Under the pieces are notes generated by a model. That model was not told where the DNA came from, searched no databases, and worked only from the letters and a program-made list of their open reading frames with translations. A DNA stretch of 39,070 nucleotides, taken from NCBI RefSeq assembly GCF_003060895.1, contig NZ_QAIH01000225.1, positions 195,257 through 234,326 of the forward strand. The letters run 5' to 3'. Shown here piece by piece: positions 1-8,377 of this stretch (position 1 is the first letter of the stretch; the number at the start of each line of letters is the position of its first letter). The position numbers were made by a program, and so were the translations under genes. This DNA comes from Acidovorax sp. HMWF029. Lineage in GTDB: Bacteria; Pseudomonadota; Gammaproteobacteria; Burkholderiales; Burkholderiaceae_C.

Positions 1-1108
1 GCTCAAGCTTCTGTATAGCCTGCGCTGCCTCATAGTCCTTTTTAGTCCGCGCATCAATTTCATCTTTCGGCGCAATCCAGAGCACAGACCCTGTTTTCTT
101 CATCCCCAGACCTTTTGCATCCATAATAATCTGGAGCGCTTGATCCCAAGGAACATCCTTTAACCGCAAGGTGAGTGCACCAGTAACGGTATCGGAGGTA
201 ACAATATTAAAGTTGGTAAAATCCGCAATCACCTGCAACAAGGAGCGAACTTCAATGTTTTGAAAATTCAACGATAGCTTTTCACCCGAATACCCCGGCC
301 CCTGCGTGAGTTTGTTCAGGTCTACTTTCTTCTGACGAATCTCCACAACAAATTGGCTATCGCTCTGATAAGCACTATGCTCCCAATCCCCCACCGACTC
401 GATGAGCATTCGCACTCGCTCGCCCACCTGGGACGTGGTTATATTTTGCACAGGCGTTCCAAAATCAGTAACTTCAAGACGACGCCTCAACCCTTCGGGT
501 AGTGCAGAACGAGCAAACTCAACTACAACCCCCTTAGCCTGCTGCTGAAGATCAACACCGACCTGATTGTTGGCCAAGTTAACTACAACCCTGCCAGAAC
601 CATCTGCACCACGACGAAAATCAATGTCTTTCAACGGCAAAATATCACCGTTTTGGCCATCAGAAAAATGAACCACGGATGAGGGCCCACTTACCAACGC
701 CCCAGCAATGGGATCAAGCGACAACATCAAAGTCTTACCTTGAATATCTGTTCTATATGAAGTCGCAGACTTAAGATTTAGAACAATACGGGACCGTCCG
801 CCAGCCTGAACAACATTAACTGATTTTAAATTACCAAGATTTATCTCGTAACTGGATTTACCAGTAGAATTACCAATCCCATGAAAATCAAGAGCAACGC
901 GCGCTGGTGACTGCGTTGAAAACCCTGTCGGGGTCGCTATAAGTGGCTCATCGAAATCAACCTTCAAAACCTCCACACCCCCTTGAATACTAGCAGCAAT
1001 CGCATTGATAGACCCTTGGGCAGCTGCGCTTAAAGAGATGACTGCAATAGAGACCCCTAAAACAGCGCTACGGCAATGATTTACAACAAAGCTATTCCGA
1101 TATTTCAT
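1..1108 (-). CDS. pilQ: Type IV pilus secretin PilQ, N-terminal part (cut by window edge)
   Basis: Reading the minus strand from ATG 1108 gives 369 open codons that run off the window at base 1. PilQ forms the outer-membrane secretin through which the type IV pilus passes. A hydrophobic signal region (about residues 10-31, ending SAAAQ) is followed by two beta-rich AMIN-type segments (about 40-130 and 150-250), which bind peptidoglycan in this family. Next comes a secretin N0/STN-like stretch beginning LSLNFQNIEVRSLLQVIADF, where the sequence ends. The secretin pore domain is outside the window. The start codon overlaps the pilP stop (ATGA), so translation is probably coupled. The region is visibly AT-richer than most of the window. 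The family call is from motif recognition and operon position. Confidence 0.93.
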   Translation of the reverse strand, partial: MKYRNSFVVNHCRSAVLGVSIAVISLSAAAQGSINAIAASIQGGVEVLKVDFDEPLIATPTGFSTQSPARVALDFHGIGNSTGKSSYEINLGNLKSVNVVQAGGRSRIVLNLKSATSYRTDIQGKTLMLSLDPIAGALVSGPSSVVHFSDGQNGDILPLKDIDFRRGADGSGRVVVNLANNQVGVDLQQQAKGVVVEFARSALPEGLRRRLEVTDFGTPVQNITTSQVGERVRMLIESVGDWEHSAYQSDSQFVVEIRQKKVDLNKLTQGPGYSGEKLSLNFQNIEVRSLLQVIADFTNFNIVTSDTVTGALTLRLKDVPWDQALQIIMDAKGLGMKKTGSVLWIAPKDEIDARTKKDYEAAQAIQKLE

Positions 1109-1650
1109 TTCTTCCCCTCTTGCAGATCAAGCGATACTGGGCGCTCTATCCAGTCTCCAGTTGCATCCTGCGCAATTTCACGCAATTGAATGGAGTTTTC
1201 AGTTATCCGAACAACTTTTCCATAGTTCTGCCCCAAGTAACTTCCAACCTTAACCTGATAAATTAGGTTATCCACCTTTAGCAATGCAACAGGAACCCCC
1301 GTCTTATTAAGGCTACCTACCATTGCCATGGCGTCCAAAGGAAACGCCTCGAGAGGCTCCTTACGCCGAGTCATTTCAGGGGCAATTAGCGCCGCATTGG
1401 AGGCAATTTGAGTGGAATCTTTCCGCAAAGCTTGAGTGAGTTTCACTTGATTAAAAGGCTCAAGCGCCGCTCCCTGAGAGTATGGCTCCGGAACGAACTT
1501 CTTGGGCTCCGTCAATGGAGTAACACTAGGCTTAGTATTAGCTCGCTGATCCGCAATCCACAGGCGCAACTCGTCCTCCCCAGAGGGAAGACATCCTGCA
1601 AGGAAAAACATGGTCAGGATAAGCAGCAGGGTACGCATGGCGTTCCTCAT
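1105..1650 (-). CDS. pilP: Type IV pilus assembly lipoprotein PilP
   Basis: A protein of 181 residues, the usual PilP length. It has a short hydrophobic signal and a lipobox (LAGC, Cys20), so it should be a lipoprotein. PilP binds PilN/PilO on one side and the secretin PilQ on the other. The C-terminal half contains the beta-domain pattern typical of PilP (VPVALLKVDNLIYQVKVGSY, then GKVVRITENSIQLREI). Its ATG overlaps the pilO stop (ATGA at 1647-1650) and its own stop overlaps the pilQ start, so pilO-P-Q look translationally coupled. An internal Met at residue 5 (1638) is an alternative start that would keep the signal peptide. Confidence 0.93.
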   Translation of the reverse strand: MRNAMRTLLLILTMFFLAGCLPSGEDELRLWIADQRANTKPSVTPLTEPKKFVPEPYSQGAALEPFNQVKLTQALRKDSTQIASNAALIAPEMTRRKEPLEAFPLDAMAMVGSLNKTGVPVALLKVDNLIYQVKVGSYLGQNYGKVVRITENSIQLREIAQDATGDWIERPVSLDLQEGKK

Positions 1651-2309
1651 TTCGCGCCCCCAGCCTTCTTCTGTGCCTGAATCTCTTCAGGGTCCAGGTA
1701 TCTGAAAGTGCGGGCGGTCGCGTCCATAATCAAGTTATCGCGAGCCCCAGGAGTTATTGCCATGTTATTCAACGTAACGATACGCGAGAGGTGCGCAATA
1801 TCAGACGCAAATGCCCCTATGTCATGGTATTTACCCGTGACGCGAATCGAAATAGGCAGCTCGGCATAATAATCTTTTACAACAACCTGCCCAGGCCTAA
1901 ACAATTCAAATTGCAAGCTCCGCCCAAGTCCCGCTTGATTGATGTCAGACAGCAACGCTGCCATCTCAGCCTTACTGGGAAGTTGCTTCTCCAGCTGGAT
2001 AACATACTGCTGAATCTGCTCTCGCTGCTTCTTCAACGCATCCAGACTCACAGCTTTTATTAGTTTTTTCTGATAATCAGCCCGGAGTGCAATCTCTTTA
2101 TTTCGCTCGCCGTCCAATTCAGCTTCGTAGTCTTTCAAAAGTGCAAACCACAAAGCCGTCGCTACAGCGACTGCAATAAAAAGACACAACAGCGCCTTGG
2201 GCAAAGCAGGCCAAAGCGAGGGGTCTTTGGTATCCAGGTTTTTGAATTGCCGCTGAACAACATCCATCTGCTCGGCAAAGCTAATAGATTTTTCCTTCTT
2301 ATTAGCCAT
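1647..2309 (-). CDS. pilO: Type IV pilus inner-membrane protein PilO
   Basis: I place the start at ATG 2309 (MANKKEK...), giving 220 residues. A strong GGGAGGT ribosome site sits just before it and the pilN stop ends two bases away. The open frame continues upstream to 2369, but that part overlaps pilN and lacks family character. There is one transmembrane helix (about residues 35-56), then a periplasmic coiled coil (KEIALRADYQKKLIKAVS...EKQLPSKAEM) and a ferredoxin-like PilO fold with the usual LPISIRVTGKYHDIGAFASDIA segment. PilO pairs with PilN to form the alignment subcomplex that links cytoplasmic PilM to PilP/PilQ. Confidence 0.93.
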   Translation of the reverse strand: MANKKEKSISFAEQMDVVQRQFKNLDTKDPSLWPALPKALLCLFIAVAVATALWFALLKDYEAELDGERNKEIALRADYQKKLIKAVSLDALKKQREQIQQYVIQLEKQLPSKAEMAALLSDINQAGLGRSLQFELFRPGQVVVKDYYAELPISIRVTGKYHDIGAFASDIAHLSRIVTLNNMAITPGARDNLIMDATARTFRYLDPEEIQAQKKAGGAK

Positions 2310-2310
2310 A

Positions 2311-2928
2311 TCACTTACCTCCCGACGATGCAGCAGCGCTAGCCGCAGCCATCGTCTTCTGGGCTTCACTTGCGCGAACCAATTGAAATTTCAGATTGAA
2401 CGCAGACACTCTCCTTTGATCACGCTGACTCAAAGAAACAGTATTGGCTGTAATTTCACTCAGTTCTGGCTTGTCTAGCCACGGAGTATTCGCGGACAAG
2501 TTCCGCAGCAGCTCCGAAACCCGTTCGTTCGATTGAGCCATACCCTGCATGGTGATCGTTTGCCCAGCTTGCCCAATCGCTGTGATGTAAACACCATCAG
2601 GCAGTTGCTTGACCAATTCAGTCAAAAGGTGAACTGGAAGATTTCGATCAGATTGCAGATCTTCGACGGCCTTCTGCCGCGCGCGCAAGGCAGCAATCTC
2701 ATCTTCGATAGATGCAATTTCTTTGATTTGCTCCTCTAGCACCTTTATTTCCTGTTGAAGGAAACTGTTCTTGGCCTGCTGATCGGTGATCATCATCTGG
2801 AACCACCAATAGATAGCACCAGCAATCACCAAGCCGAGGAGAAATGATGCAAACATAGTGGCCTGGAAGGCCTCTTTGCGGCGCTTCCGCGCCTCCTCTC
2901 GATGAGGAAGTAAGTTAATCAGAATCAC
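2311..2928 (-). CDS. pilN: Type IV pilus inner-membrane protein PilN
   Basis: I chose GTG 2928, giving 205 residues that begin VILINLLPHRE. This matches the cytoplasmic INLLP motif by which PilN docks into PilM. GTG 2928 overlaps the pilM stop (GTGA), and a GGAGG lies about 9 bases upstream. The longer ATG at 2958 would place ten atypical residues before the motif and overlap pilM by 34 bases. The protein has a single transmembrane helix (about residues 24-44), then a coiled coil (QEIKVLEEQIKEIASIEDEI) and a periplasmic PilN domain (LPDGVYITAIGQAGQTITMQ). It lies in the pilM-N-O-P-Q operon. Confidence 0.92.
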   Translation of the reverse strand: MILINLLPHREEARKRRKEAFQATMFASFLLGLVIAGAIYWWFQMMITDQQAKNSFLQQEIKVLEEQIKEIASIEDEIAALRARQKAVEDLQSDRNLPVHLLTELVKQLPDGVYITAIGQAGQTITMQGMAQSNERVSELLRNLSANTPWLDKPELSEITANTVSLSQRDQRRVSAFNLKFQLVRASEAQKTMAAASAAASSGGK

Positions 2929-4004
2929 TGCAAGAACCTCCGCATAGCCAAGCCACAAGAGGTCAAGTACGACGGGGCTTCACGCACCATCTTTTTAAGC
3001 CGGACTGAACTTCCTATTTCCATCCCATCGAATGGATTGACCGCGCTGCAGGCAAACCCTGTCTGCTGAGTCACCGCCTCCGTGAGACCCGGCAAAGGGG
3101 CCGAACCTCCCGCAAGCATGATGTGATCAACACGGTTGTGCGGCGTGCTGGTGAAGAAGAACTGCAATGCACGGCCAATTTCTTGTGCCATGCTATCAAC
3201 GAAGGGGCGAAGAACTGCCGATTGGTAGTCCTCAGGAAGATCGCCGTTCCGCTTCTTGCCCTCCGCCTCTTCTACTGAGAACCCATACTGGCGCACGATC
3301 AGTTGCGTCAGTTGCGCGCCGCCAAAGGCTTGGTCACGGTCATACAGAACCTCTTCATTCCGGATGACCTGCATGCTGGTGGTCAACGCACCAACCTCGA
3401 ACAAAGCCACCATTGCGTCGACACCTTTGTTCGGAAGTGCTTCGATCAGACGCCCCGCAGCGAGACGGGAAGCATGGGACTCGATATCAACCACCACAGG
3501 CTTCAAGCCCGCCGCCTCCGCCAAACCCTGCCTGTCCTGGACTTTTTCGCGCCGCGACGCTGCAATGAGCACGTCCACATCACCCGGCGCATTCTTGCTG
3601 GGCCCGATTACGCAAAAATCCAGACTCACCTCGTCCAGCGAGAAGGGGATGTACTGATTAGCTTCGGACTCAACTTGGACCTCGAGCTCTTGCTCTGTCA
3701 TACCACCCGGGAGGGTGATTTTTTTAGTAATCACGGCGGATGGCGGCAACGCCAGAGCGACATTTTTTGTCCTCGTTCCACTCTTCTTCACGAGGCGCCG
3801 TAGAGCGTCCGCGACCTCGTCAAATTTTTCGATGTTACCGTCCGTGATCCAGCCGCGCTCCAGCGGCTCGATGGCACATCGCTCCAGCACCAGACCGCCT
3901 GCCTTATCACGCCCCAACTCCACCAGCTTGACACTGGAGGAACTGATGTCGATTCCCAGCAGCGGAGCAGACTGGCGACTGAACAAAGACCCCATTGAGA
4001 TCAA
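2925..4004 (-). CDS. pilM: Type IV pilus assembly ATPase-fold protein PilM
   Basis: Actin/FtsA-like cytoplasmic protein that binds the PilN N-terminus and anchors the pilus machine. The phosphate-1 type segment LLGIDISSSSVKLVEL is near the N-terminus, and the late adenosine segment IMLAGGSAPLPGL is present. The usual length is about 355 residues. Start choice is uncertain. TTG 4004 has AGGGGA 6 bases upstream (giving MISMGSLF...). ATG 3995 is only three codons further but would leave the same ribosome site 15 bases away. I favour TTG 4004. It is the first gene of the pil operon and is divergent from the PBP1A gene, an arrangement common in beta- and gammaproteobacteria. Confidence 0.93.
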   Translation of the reverse strand: MISMGSLFSRQSAPLLGIDISSSSVKLVELGRDKAGGLVLERCAIEPLERGWITDGNIEKFDEVADALRRLVKKSGTRTKNVALALPPSAVITKKITLPGGMTEQELEVQVESEANQYIPFSLDEVSLDFCVIGPSKNAPGDVDVLIAASRREKVQDRQGLAEAAGLKPVVVDIESHASRLAAGRLIEALPNKGVDAMVALFEVGALTTSMQVIRNEEVLYDRDQAFGGAQLTQLIVRQYGFSVEEAEGKKRNGDLPEDYQSAVLRPFVDSMAQEIGRALQFFFTSTPHNRVDHIMLAGGSAPLPGLTEAVTQQTGFACSAVNPFDGMEIGSSVRLKKMVREAPSYLTSCGLAMRRFLQ

Positions 4005-4272
4005 GATTGGTCCCCTGTAACTTGCCAAAATGAGGCAACAAAACTTAACACTTCACATGAATGCTATCAGTAAGGTAGTTCTCCAGCAAAGATTTTTCCC
4101 GTTGTAACGGCTGCGGAGCGTTGCCAAAAGCAGACGAAACTTCGATGCTCGGCAATACCGTCCGACAAGGGTGGCGTGCCTTTCGGCGGCACCGGAACGC
4201 CTTGGATTTGAGCTTCCAGGGATGTATGAGCAGACATTTTTATAATAGGCAGCCTCACCCTTCCGGAGCGAT
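4005..4272. promoter_or_regulatory. Divergent pilM / mrcA intergenic region with a candidate mrcA -10 box
   Basis: The 268 bases between the two divergent operons hold no convincing gene. A perfect TATAAT lies at 4241-4246 on the plus strand, which would start transcription near 4252, about 20 bases before the mrcA ATG. No good -35 sits 16-18 bases upstream, so the promoter is weak by sequence or needs an activator. The mrcA ribosome site is CCGGAG just before the ATG. I could not point to a clear sigma-70 promoter for pilM. Low confidence for the exact element. Confidence 0.35.
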
Positions 4273-6669
4273 ATGCCGCCCTCCTCTTCGAAGTTGTCCG
4301 ACAAGTCGGACACATCCTCCGCTCGCACCGGCTCCACTTGGCTTCGCTGGCTTCTTCGCATCACGCTGTGGATGGCTGGGTTGGCGACGGCTGCGGCCGT
4401 CGGGCTCGCGCTGATCATTGCGGTAGCGCTCTCCGTGGCCTACCCCAATCTTCCCGACATCTCCGACCTGGCGGACTACCGCCCCAAGCTACCGTTGCGC
4501 ATCTATTCTGCCGAAGGGGCCTTGCTGGGTGAGTTTGGTGAGGAGCGAAGAAACCTTACTCCGATCGATGACATTCCTAAGGTGATGAAGGATGCAGTTT
4601 TGGCCATCGAAGATGCTCGCTTCTTCCAACATGGCGGCGTGGACTACAAAGGAGTGGTGCGCGCGGGGCTTGCCAATTTGGGCCGCGTAAAAAGCCAGGG
4701 GGCATCCACTATCACAATGCAGGTGGCACGCAATGTTTATCTGTCTTCAGAAAAAACATTTACTCGCAAAATTTACGAAATCTTACTGACATTCAAACTT
4801 GAGCACTTACTGACCAAGGATCAGATTCTTGAAATTTACATGAATCAGATTTTCTTGGGCAACCGGGCTTATGGTTTTGCCGCAGCTTCCGAGGCCTATT
4901 TTGGCAAGCCGTTGAAATCGCTGTCTATTGCAGAAGCCGCCATGCTGGCCGGACTGCCCAAGGCCCCATCGGCTTACAACCCCATCAGCAATCCCAAACG
5001 TGCCCGAGTCCGGCAGCAGTACATCATTGAGCGGATGGAAGAAAACGGGTTCATCACGGCGCAACAGGCGGCCGAAGCCAAGAAGGAAGAGCTGAAGATC
5101 CGTACCGGCCCCGACAACACGCGGGTCCACGCGGAATACGTGGCCGAAATGGCCCGCCAGCTGATCTTCACACAGTATGGCAATGAGGCCTACACACGTG
5201 GCCTGAACGTGTACACAACCCTGAATGCAGCAGAACAGGAAGCCGCTTACAACGCCTTGCGCCGAGGGATCATGGACTACGAGCGGCGCCAGCAGTACCG
5301 TGGCCCAGAGAAGTTCGTGGCCCTGCCCAGCACGCCGCAAGAAGTCGAAGAAGCTATTGATGACACCCTAGCTAACCACCCGGACAACGGCGACGTCCTC
5401 TCGGCCGTGGTACTGGAGGCCACGCCGCGCAAAATCCTTGCAGCACGTGCCAATGGCGACACGCTGGAGATCACCGGAGATGGCCTCAAGCCCGCTCAGT
5501 CCGGACTGAGCGACAAGGCGCCACCCAACATCAAGATCCGTCGGGGTGCAGTGATACGTGTGGTCAAGACGCCTAAGGGCCCCTGGGAAATCACGCAACT
5601 GCCTGAAGTCGAAGGAGCCTTTGTAGCCCTGGATCCCCGCAACGGTTCTATTCGCGCGCTGGTAGGGGGCTTCGACTTCGACAAGAACAAGTTCAACCAT
5701 GCCGCACAGGCATGGCGCCAACCGGGCTCCAGTTTCAAGCCGTTTATCTACTCTGCAGCCCTTGAAAAGGGCTTCACTCCGGCCACCGTCATCAACGACG
5801 CGCCGCTTTTCTTTGATGCAGGCGTGACCGGTGGTCAACCCTGGGAGCCGAAGAACTACGACGGCAAGTACGACGGCCCGATGAGCATGCGCACAGGGCT
5901 GGCCAAATCCAAGAACATGATCTCGATCCGCATCCTGCAGGCCGTAGGCCCCAAGACGGCACAGGAATGGGTCGGACGTTTTGGCTTTGACCCTGAAAAG
6001 CACCCCGCCTACCTGACGATGGCACTGGGTGCGGGTTCCGTCACGCCACTGCAGATGGCGGCCGCCTACTCGGTGTTTGCCAACGGGGGCTATCGCGTGA
6101 ACCCCTGGCTGATCACCAAGGTCACGGACCACAAGGGCCGGGTGATTTCCGAGACCACACCGCCGGTGACCAGCGAACAACCTCGGGCGATTGAGGCCCG
6201 CAATGCCTTTCTGATGAACAGCCTGCTGCAGGAAGTCACCCGCTCCGGGACGGCGGCCCGCGCCCAGGCGACTCTCAAACGCCCCGACCTGTACGGCAAG
6301 ACCGGTACCACCAACGATTCGGTGGACGCCTGGTTTGCTGGTTACCAGCCCACTATCGCAGCCGTCACCTGGATCGGCTACGACACGCCCCGCAACCTGG
6401 GCAGCCGTGAAACCGGTGGTGGGCTCAGCCTGCCCGTGTGGATCAGCTTCATGGAGCGCGCACTCAAGGGTGTCCCCGTGATGGAGCCCACCGTGCCTGC
6501 TGGGGTGGTCAATGTGGGTGGCGAGTGGTTCTATGACGAGTACGCCCGCAGCGCGGGCGTATCGAGCGTCGGTCTCGAGGATCAGCGCTCCACTTCACCG
6601 GCGGTCACCCCCCAGGCACCACCACCTTCCGAAGAACGCAACCGCATACTGGACCTGTTCCGCAACTAA
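4273..6669 (+). CDS. mrcA: Penicillin-binding protein 1A (bifunctional glycosyltransferase/transpeptidase)
   Basis: A 798-residue class A PBP that polymerises glycan strands and cross-links peptides in the periplasm. It has a cytoplasmic N-terminus and one transmembrane helix (about 26-56). The GT51 glycosyltransferase domain carries IEDARFF (catalytic Glu113), then GASTITMQVARN and the RKIYEILLTFKLE segment. An OB-like insert follows. The transpeptidase has SSFK (nucleophile Ser486, Lys489), SKN downstream, and KTGTT (Lys676). Length and motif order fit PBP1A rather than PBP1B. It is divergent from pilM and convergent with cyaY. The start has GGAG close upstream. Confidence 0.96.
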   Translation: MPPSSSKLSDKSDTSSARTGSTWLRWLLRITLWMAGLATAAAVGLALIIAVALSVAYPNLPDISDLADYRPKLPLRIYSAEGALLGEFGEERRNLTPIDDIPKVMKDAVLAIEDARFFQHGGVDYKGVVRAGLANLGRVKSQGASTITMQVARNVYLSSEKTFTRKIYEILLTFKLEHLLTKDQILEIYMNQIFLGNRAYGFAAASEAYFGKPLKSLSIAEAAMLAGLPKAPSAYNPISNPKRARVRQQYIIERMEENGFITAQQAAEAKKEELKIRTGPDNTRVHAEYVAEMARQLIFTQYGNEAYTRGLNVYTTLNAAEQEAAYNALRRGIMDYERRQQYRGPEKFVALPSTPQEVEEAIDDTLANHPDNGDVLSAVVLEATPRKILAARANGDTLEITGDGLKPAQSGLSDKAPPNIKIRRGAVIRVVKTPKGPWEITQLPEVEGAFVALDPRNGSIRALVGGFDFDKNKFNHAAQAWRQPGSSFKPFIYSAALEKGFTPATVINDAPLFFDAGVTGGQPWEPKNYDGKYDGPMSMRTGLAKSKNMISIRILQAVGPKTAQEWVGRFGFDPEKHPAYLTMALGAGSVTPLQMAAAYSVFANGGYRVNPWLITKVTDHKGRVISETTPPVTSEQPRAIEARNAFLMNSLLQEVTRSGTAARAQATLKRPDLYGKTGTTNDSVDAWFAGYQPTIAAVTWIGYDTPRNLGSRETGGGLSLPVWISFMERALKGVPVMEPTVPAGVVNVGGEWFYDEYARSAGVSSVGLEDQRSTSPAVTPQAPPPSEERNRILDLFRN

Positions 6670-6715
6670 CTGTGCAACGCTGACCCAAAGCGCGACGTTG
6701 ATGCGGGCGCACAGC

Positions 6716-6732
6716 GCTCATTTGCAATGAGC
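6716..6732. repeat. Small inverted repeat between mrcA and cyaY
   Basis: A perfect 7-base inverted repeat, GCTCATT-tgc-AATGAGC, lies in the 132-base space between the convergent mrcA and cyaY genes. It may act as a weak bidirectional terminator, but no T-tract follows on either strand. I see no gene in this gap. Confidence 0.4.
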
Positions 6733-6801
6733 ATGGCGGGAGCTTGCATGGTACTCACCCAATGCACAACGAAGCGTCGATCGCTCGGCCAGAGCTGCCG
6801 C

Positions 6802-7134
6802 CTAAACGGCAGCGAACTGCAAGGGCAGTCCTGATTGCAGGGTGGCGTCGCGGCTGAGGCACGCGAAGAACTCACCCGCCCCCTTGGAGTCCTGCCACGT
6901 ACTACCGTCAAACCGGTAGTGGTAGCCCCCCGAACGGGCTGCCATCCAGACCTCGTGCAGAGGCTTTTGCAGATTGACGACAATCTGGCTGCGGTTGGGA
7001 AAGGACAGAGTCACCATGCCCCCTGACCGCTGGGCATCCACATCGGCATCCGTGGTGTCGTTAATGCGATCACAGCTGCGCTCGACGGCAAGCAGCAGTT
7101 GTTCGGCGTGGTCCATGAATTCGAGGTCGGTCAT
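6802..7134 (-). CDS. cyaY: Frataxin-like iron donor CyaY
   Basis: A 110-residue protein with the complete CyaY fold pattern. It has the acidic N-terminal helix ([18 protein letters not shown]...), where the family binds iron, then [37 protein letters not shown] and a final [16 protein letters not shown]. CyaY binds IscS and modulates iron-sulfur cluster assembly in the cytoplasm. It is divergent from lptM with only 12 bases between the two start codons, so the two promoters must overlap the neighbouring coding starts. This cyaY/lptM pairing is common in betaproteobacteria. Confidence 0.95.
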   Translation of the reverse strand: MTDLEFMDHAEQLLLAVERSCDRINDTTDADVDAQRSGGMVTLSFPNRSQIVVNLQKPLHEVWMAARSGGYHYRFDGSTWQDSKGAGEFFACLSRDATLQSGLPLQFAAV

Positions 7135-7146
7135 TACAATTTACGC

Positions 7147-7353
7147 ATGTTGAGAGCTCCCCAAATTCTAGTCAGGACACTTGTCCTTGCTGCCAGTGCG
7201 GCGGCCCTGCTTGGCTGTGGACAGCGGGGGCCTTTGTACCTGCCGACAGGGCCTGCGGCGGGCCAGCGCGCCACCCTGCCAGAAACACTCACCCCCAGCA
7301 GCGGCTCCGCCACAGTCCCGGCGCCTGCCGGTGCTGCATCAACCCCGCGCTGA
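7147..7353 (+). CDS. lptM: LPS-assembly-associated small lipoprotein LptM (YifL-like)
   Basis: A 68-residue lipoprotein from ATG 7147 (MLRAPQIL...). It has a hydrophobic signal, lipobox LLGC, and directly after the Cys the family signature GQRGPLYLP. In Enterobacteria this small lipoprotein stabilises LptD/LptE assembly in the outer membrane. The tail is proline/alanine-rich and disordered. An open frame to 7099 would overlap cyaY, so I reject the longer form. In many related genomes lysA follows lptM. Here an FNR box and an ODP-like gene follow instead. Confidence 0.88.
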   Translation: MLRAPQILVRTLVLAASAAALLGCGQRGPLYLPTGPAAGQRATLPETLTPSSGSATVPAPAGAASTPR

Positions 7354-7399
7354 CGCAGCTGAGGCAAAGCCCTGTCGACGGGCGCCAAAGCAGTCTCAC

Positions 7400-7448
7400 T
7401 TGATTTCCATCAAGTACAAACCCTAGGGGCACTCGTACAGTCTGCGCT
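7400..7448 (+). promoter_or_regulatory. Perfect FNR/Anr box and class II promoter candidate for the ODP-like gene
   Basis: TTGAT-ttcc-ATCAA at 7400-7413 matches the FNR/Anr consensus at all ten conserved positions. Its centre is 7406.5. A TACAGT (-10 like, 4 of 6) lies at 7436-7441, so transcription would begin near 7448. That places the box at about -41.5, the classic position for an FNR-activated class II promoter. The predicted target starts at 7470. The box match is seen directly; activation under low oxygen is inference. Confidence 0.8.
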
Positions 7449-7469
7449 TTATTGCATTGCAGGATGGTC

Positions 7470-8297
7470 ATGGCCCTCGAACTCTACCGCGACAAAAATC
7501 ACGCTTGCCTGATGTTCACCGACCTCATTGAAGAGGACGGTCAAGCCGTGCAGGCCAACCAGTTTTTGATCGTTGATGACGATACGGGCGCCATCATCGA
7601 CCCGGGCGGCAACCTCGCGTTCAACGAACTGTTCATGGGAATGACCAAACATTTCCCGCCCCACAAGCTCTCCTACCTGATTGCCTCGCACGCCGATCCG
7701 GACATCATTGCGTCACTCGACCGCTGGATGACCAGCACCAAGGCGAACTTGGTGATCTCGCGCGTGTGGGAGCGTTTTGCCCCCCACTTCACCAAGGTGG
7801 GCAAGACCGAGAACCGCGTCATCGGCGTGCCCGATAGCGGCGGACATTTGCCACTGGGCCGCCATGAGTTGGTGCTGCTGCCTGCGCATTTCATGCACTC
7901 CGAAGGCAACTTCCACTTCTACGACCCGGTCAGTCGCATCCTGTTCACGGGCGATCTGGGCGTGTCGATGATGTCGGGCGCTGAAGCCCGCGTGCCGGTG
8001 ACCGATCTCAAGGCCCACATCCCACGCATGGAAGGGTTCCATCGCCGCTACATGGTGTCCAACAAGATCCTGCGGCTGTGGGCACGCATGGCTCGGCAGC
8101 TCGACATTGCCATGCTGGTGCCGCAGCATGGCGCCCCCATCATGGGCAAAGCAGCCATCAACGACTTCTTTGAATGGATCGAAAACCTGATGTGTGGCAT
8201 TGATCTGTTCGATGACCGGGCCTACCAGATCCCCACAGCACACATCGACCCTGTGACCCGGCAGATGCGCCCGGCACTGCGGGCCGTCAATGCATAA
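7470..8297 (+). CDS. Stand-alone flavodiiron-type metallo-beta-lactamase domain protein (ODP-like)
   Basis: 275 residues from ATG 7470, which has AGGA 5 bases upstream; earlier ATGs at 7452 and 7464 are possible. The fold is the beta-lactamase half of flavodiiron proteins. Ligand positions fit a di-iron site: HADPD (His74, Asp76, Asp78), His143 in HFMHSEGN, Asp162 in FTGDLG and His220 in PQHG. The usual second ligand Glu is Asp76. There is no flavodoxin domain, so the electron partner is separate or the protein only senses. Oxygen-binding di-iron proteins (ODP) of chemotaxis systems share this architecture. The upstream FNR box supports a low-oxygen or NO-related role. Enzymatic function is not known from sequence. 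Confidence 0.8.
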   Translation: MALELYRDKNHACLMFTDLIEEDGQAVQANQFLIVDDDTGAIIDPGGNLAFNELFMGMTKHFPPHKLSYLIASHADPDIIASLDRWMTSTKANLVISRVWERFAPHFTKVGKTENRVIGVPDSGGHLPLGRHELVLLPAHFMHSEGNFHFYDPVSRILFTGDLGVSMMSGAEARVPVTDLKAHIPRMEGFHRRYMVSNKILRLWARMARQLDIAMLVPQHGAPIMGKAAINDFFEWIENLMCGIDLFDDRAYQIPTAHIDPVTRQMRPALRAVNA

Positions 8298-8349
8298 AAA
8301 CGTGCCATCACAAGGAAAAAAGGGCGTTTCCGCTCGTTGAGCAAGCAAA

Positions 8350-8377
8350 GTCAGCTATTAAATTTATAGCAAAATCA
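8350..8377. repeat. Dispersed intergenic repeat, copy A (partial)
   Basis: GCTAT-taaattt-ATAGC forms an AT-rich near-palindrome (8354-8370) between the convergent ODP-like gene and msrQ. On the minus strand it begins right after the msrQ stop codon. It resembles the TGATAGC/AGCTA parts of the copies at 15392, 16348, 23229 and 26330. Confidence 0.5.

Noticed and set aside
4053-4418. Minus-strand frame of 121 codons between pilM and mrcA
   Set aside because: It overlaps the start of mrcA, has no ribosome site and the peptide looks random.
6666-6983. Minus-strand frame of 105 codons overlapping cyaY
   Set aside because: It is in another frame of the cyaY region and has no recognisable content; CyaY itself is clear.
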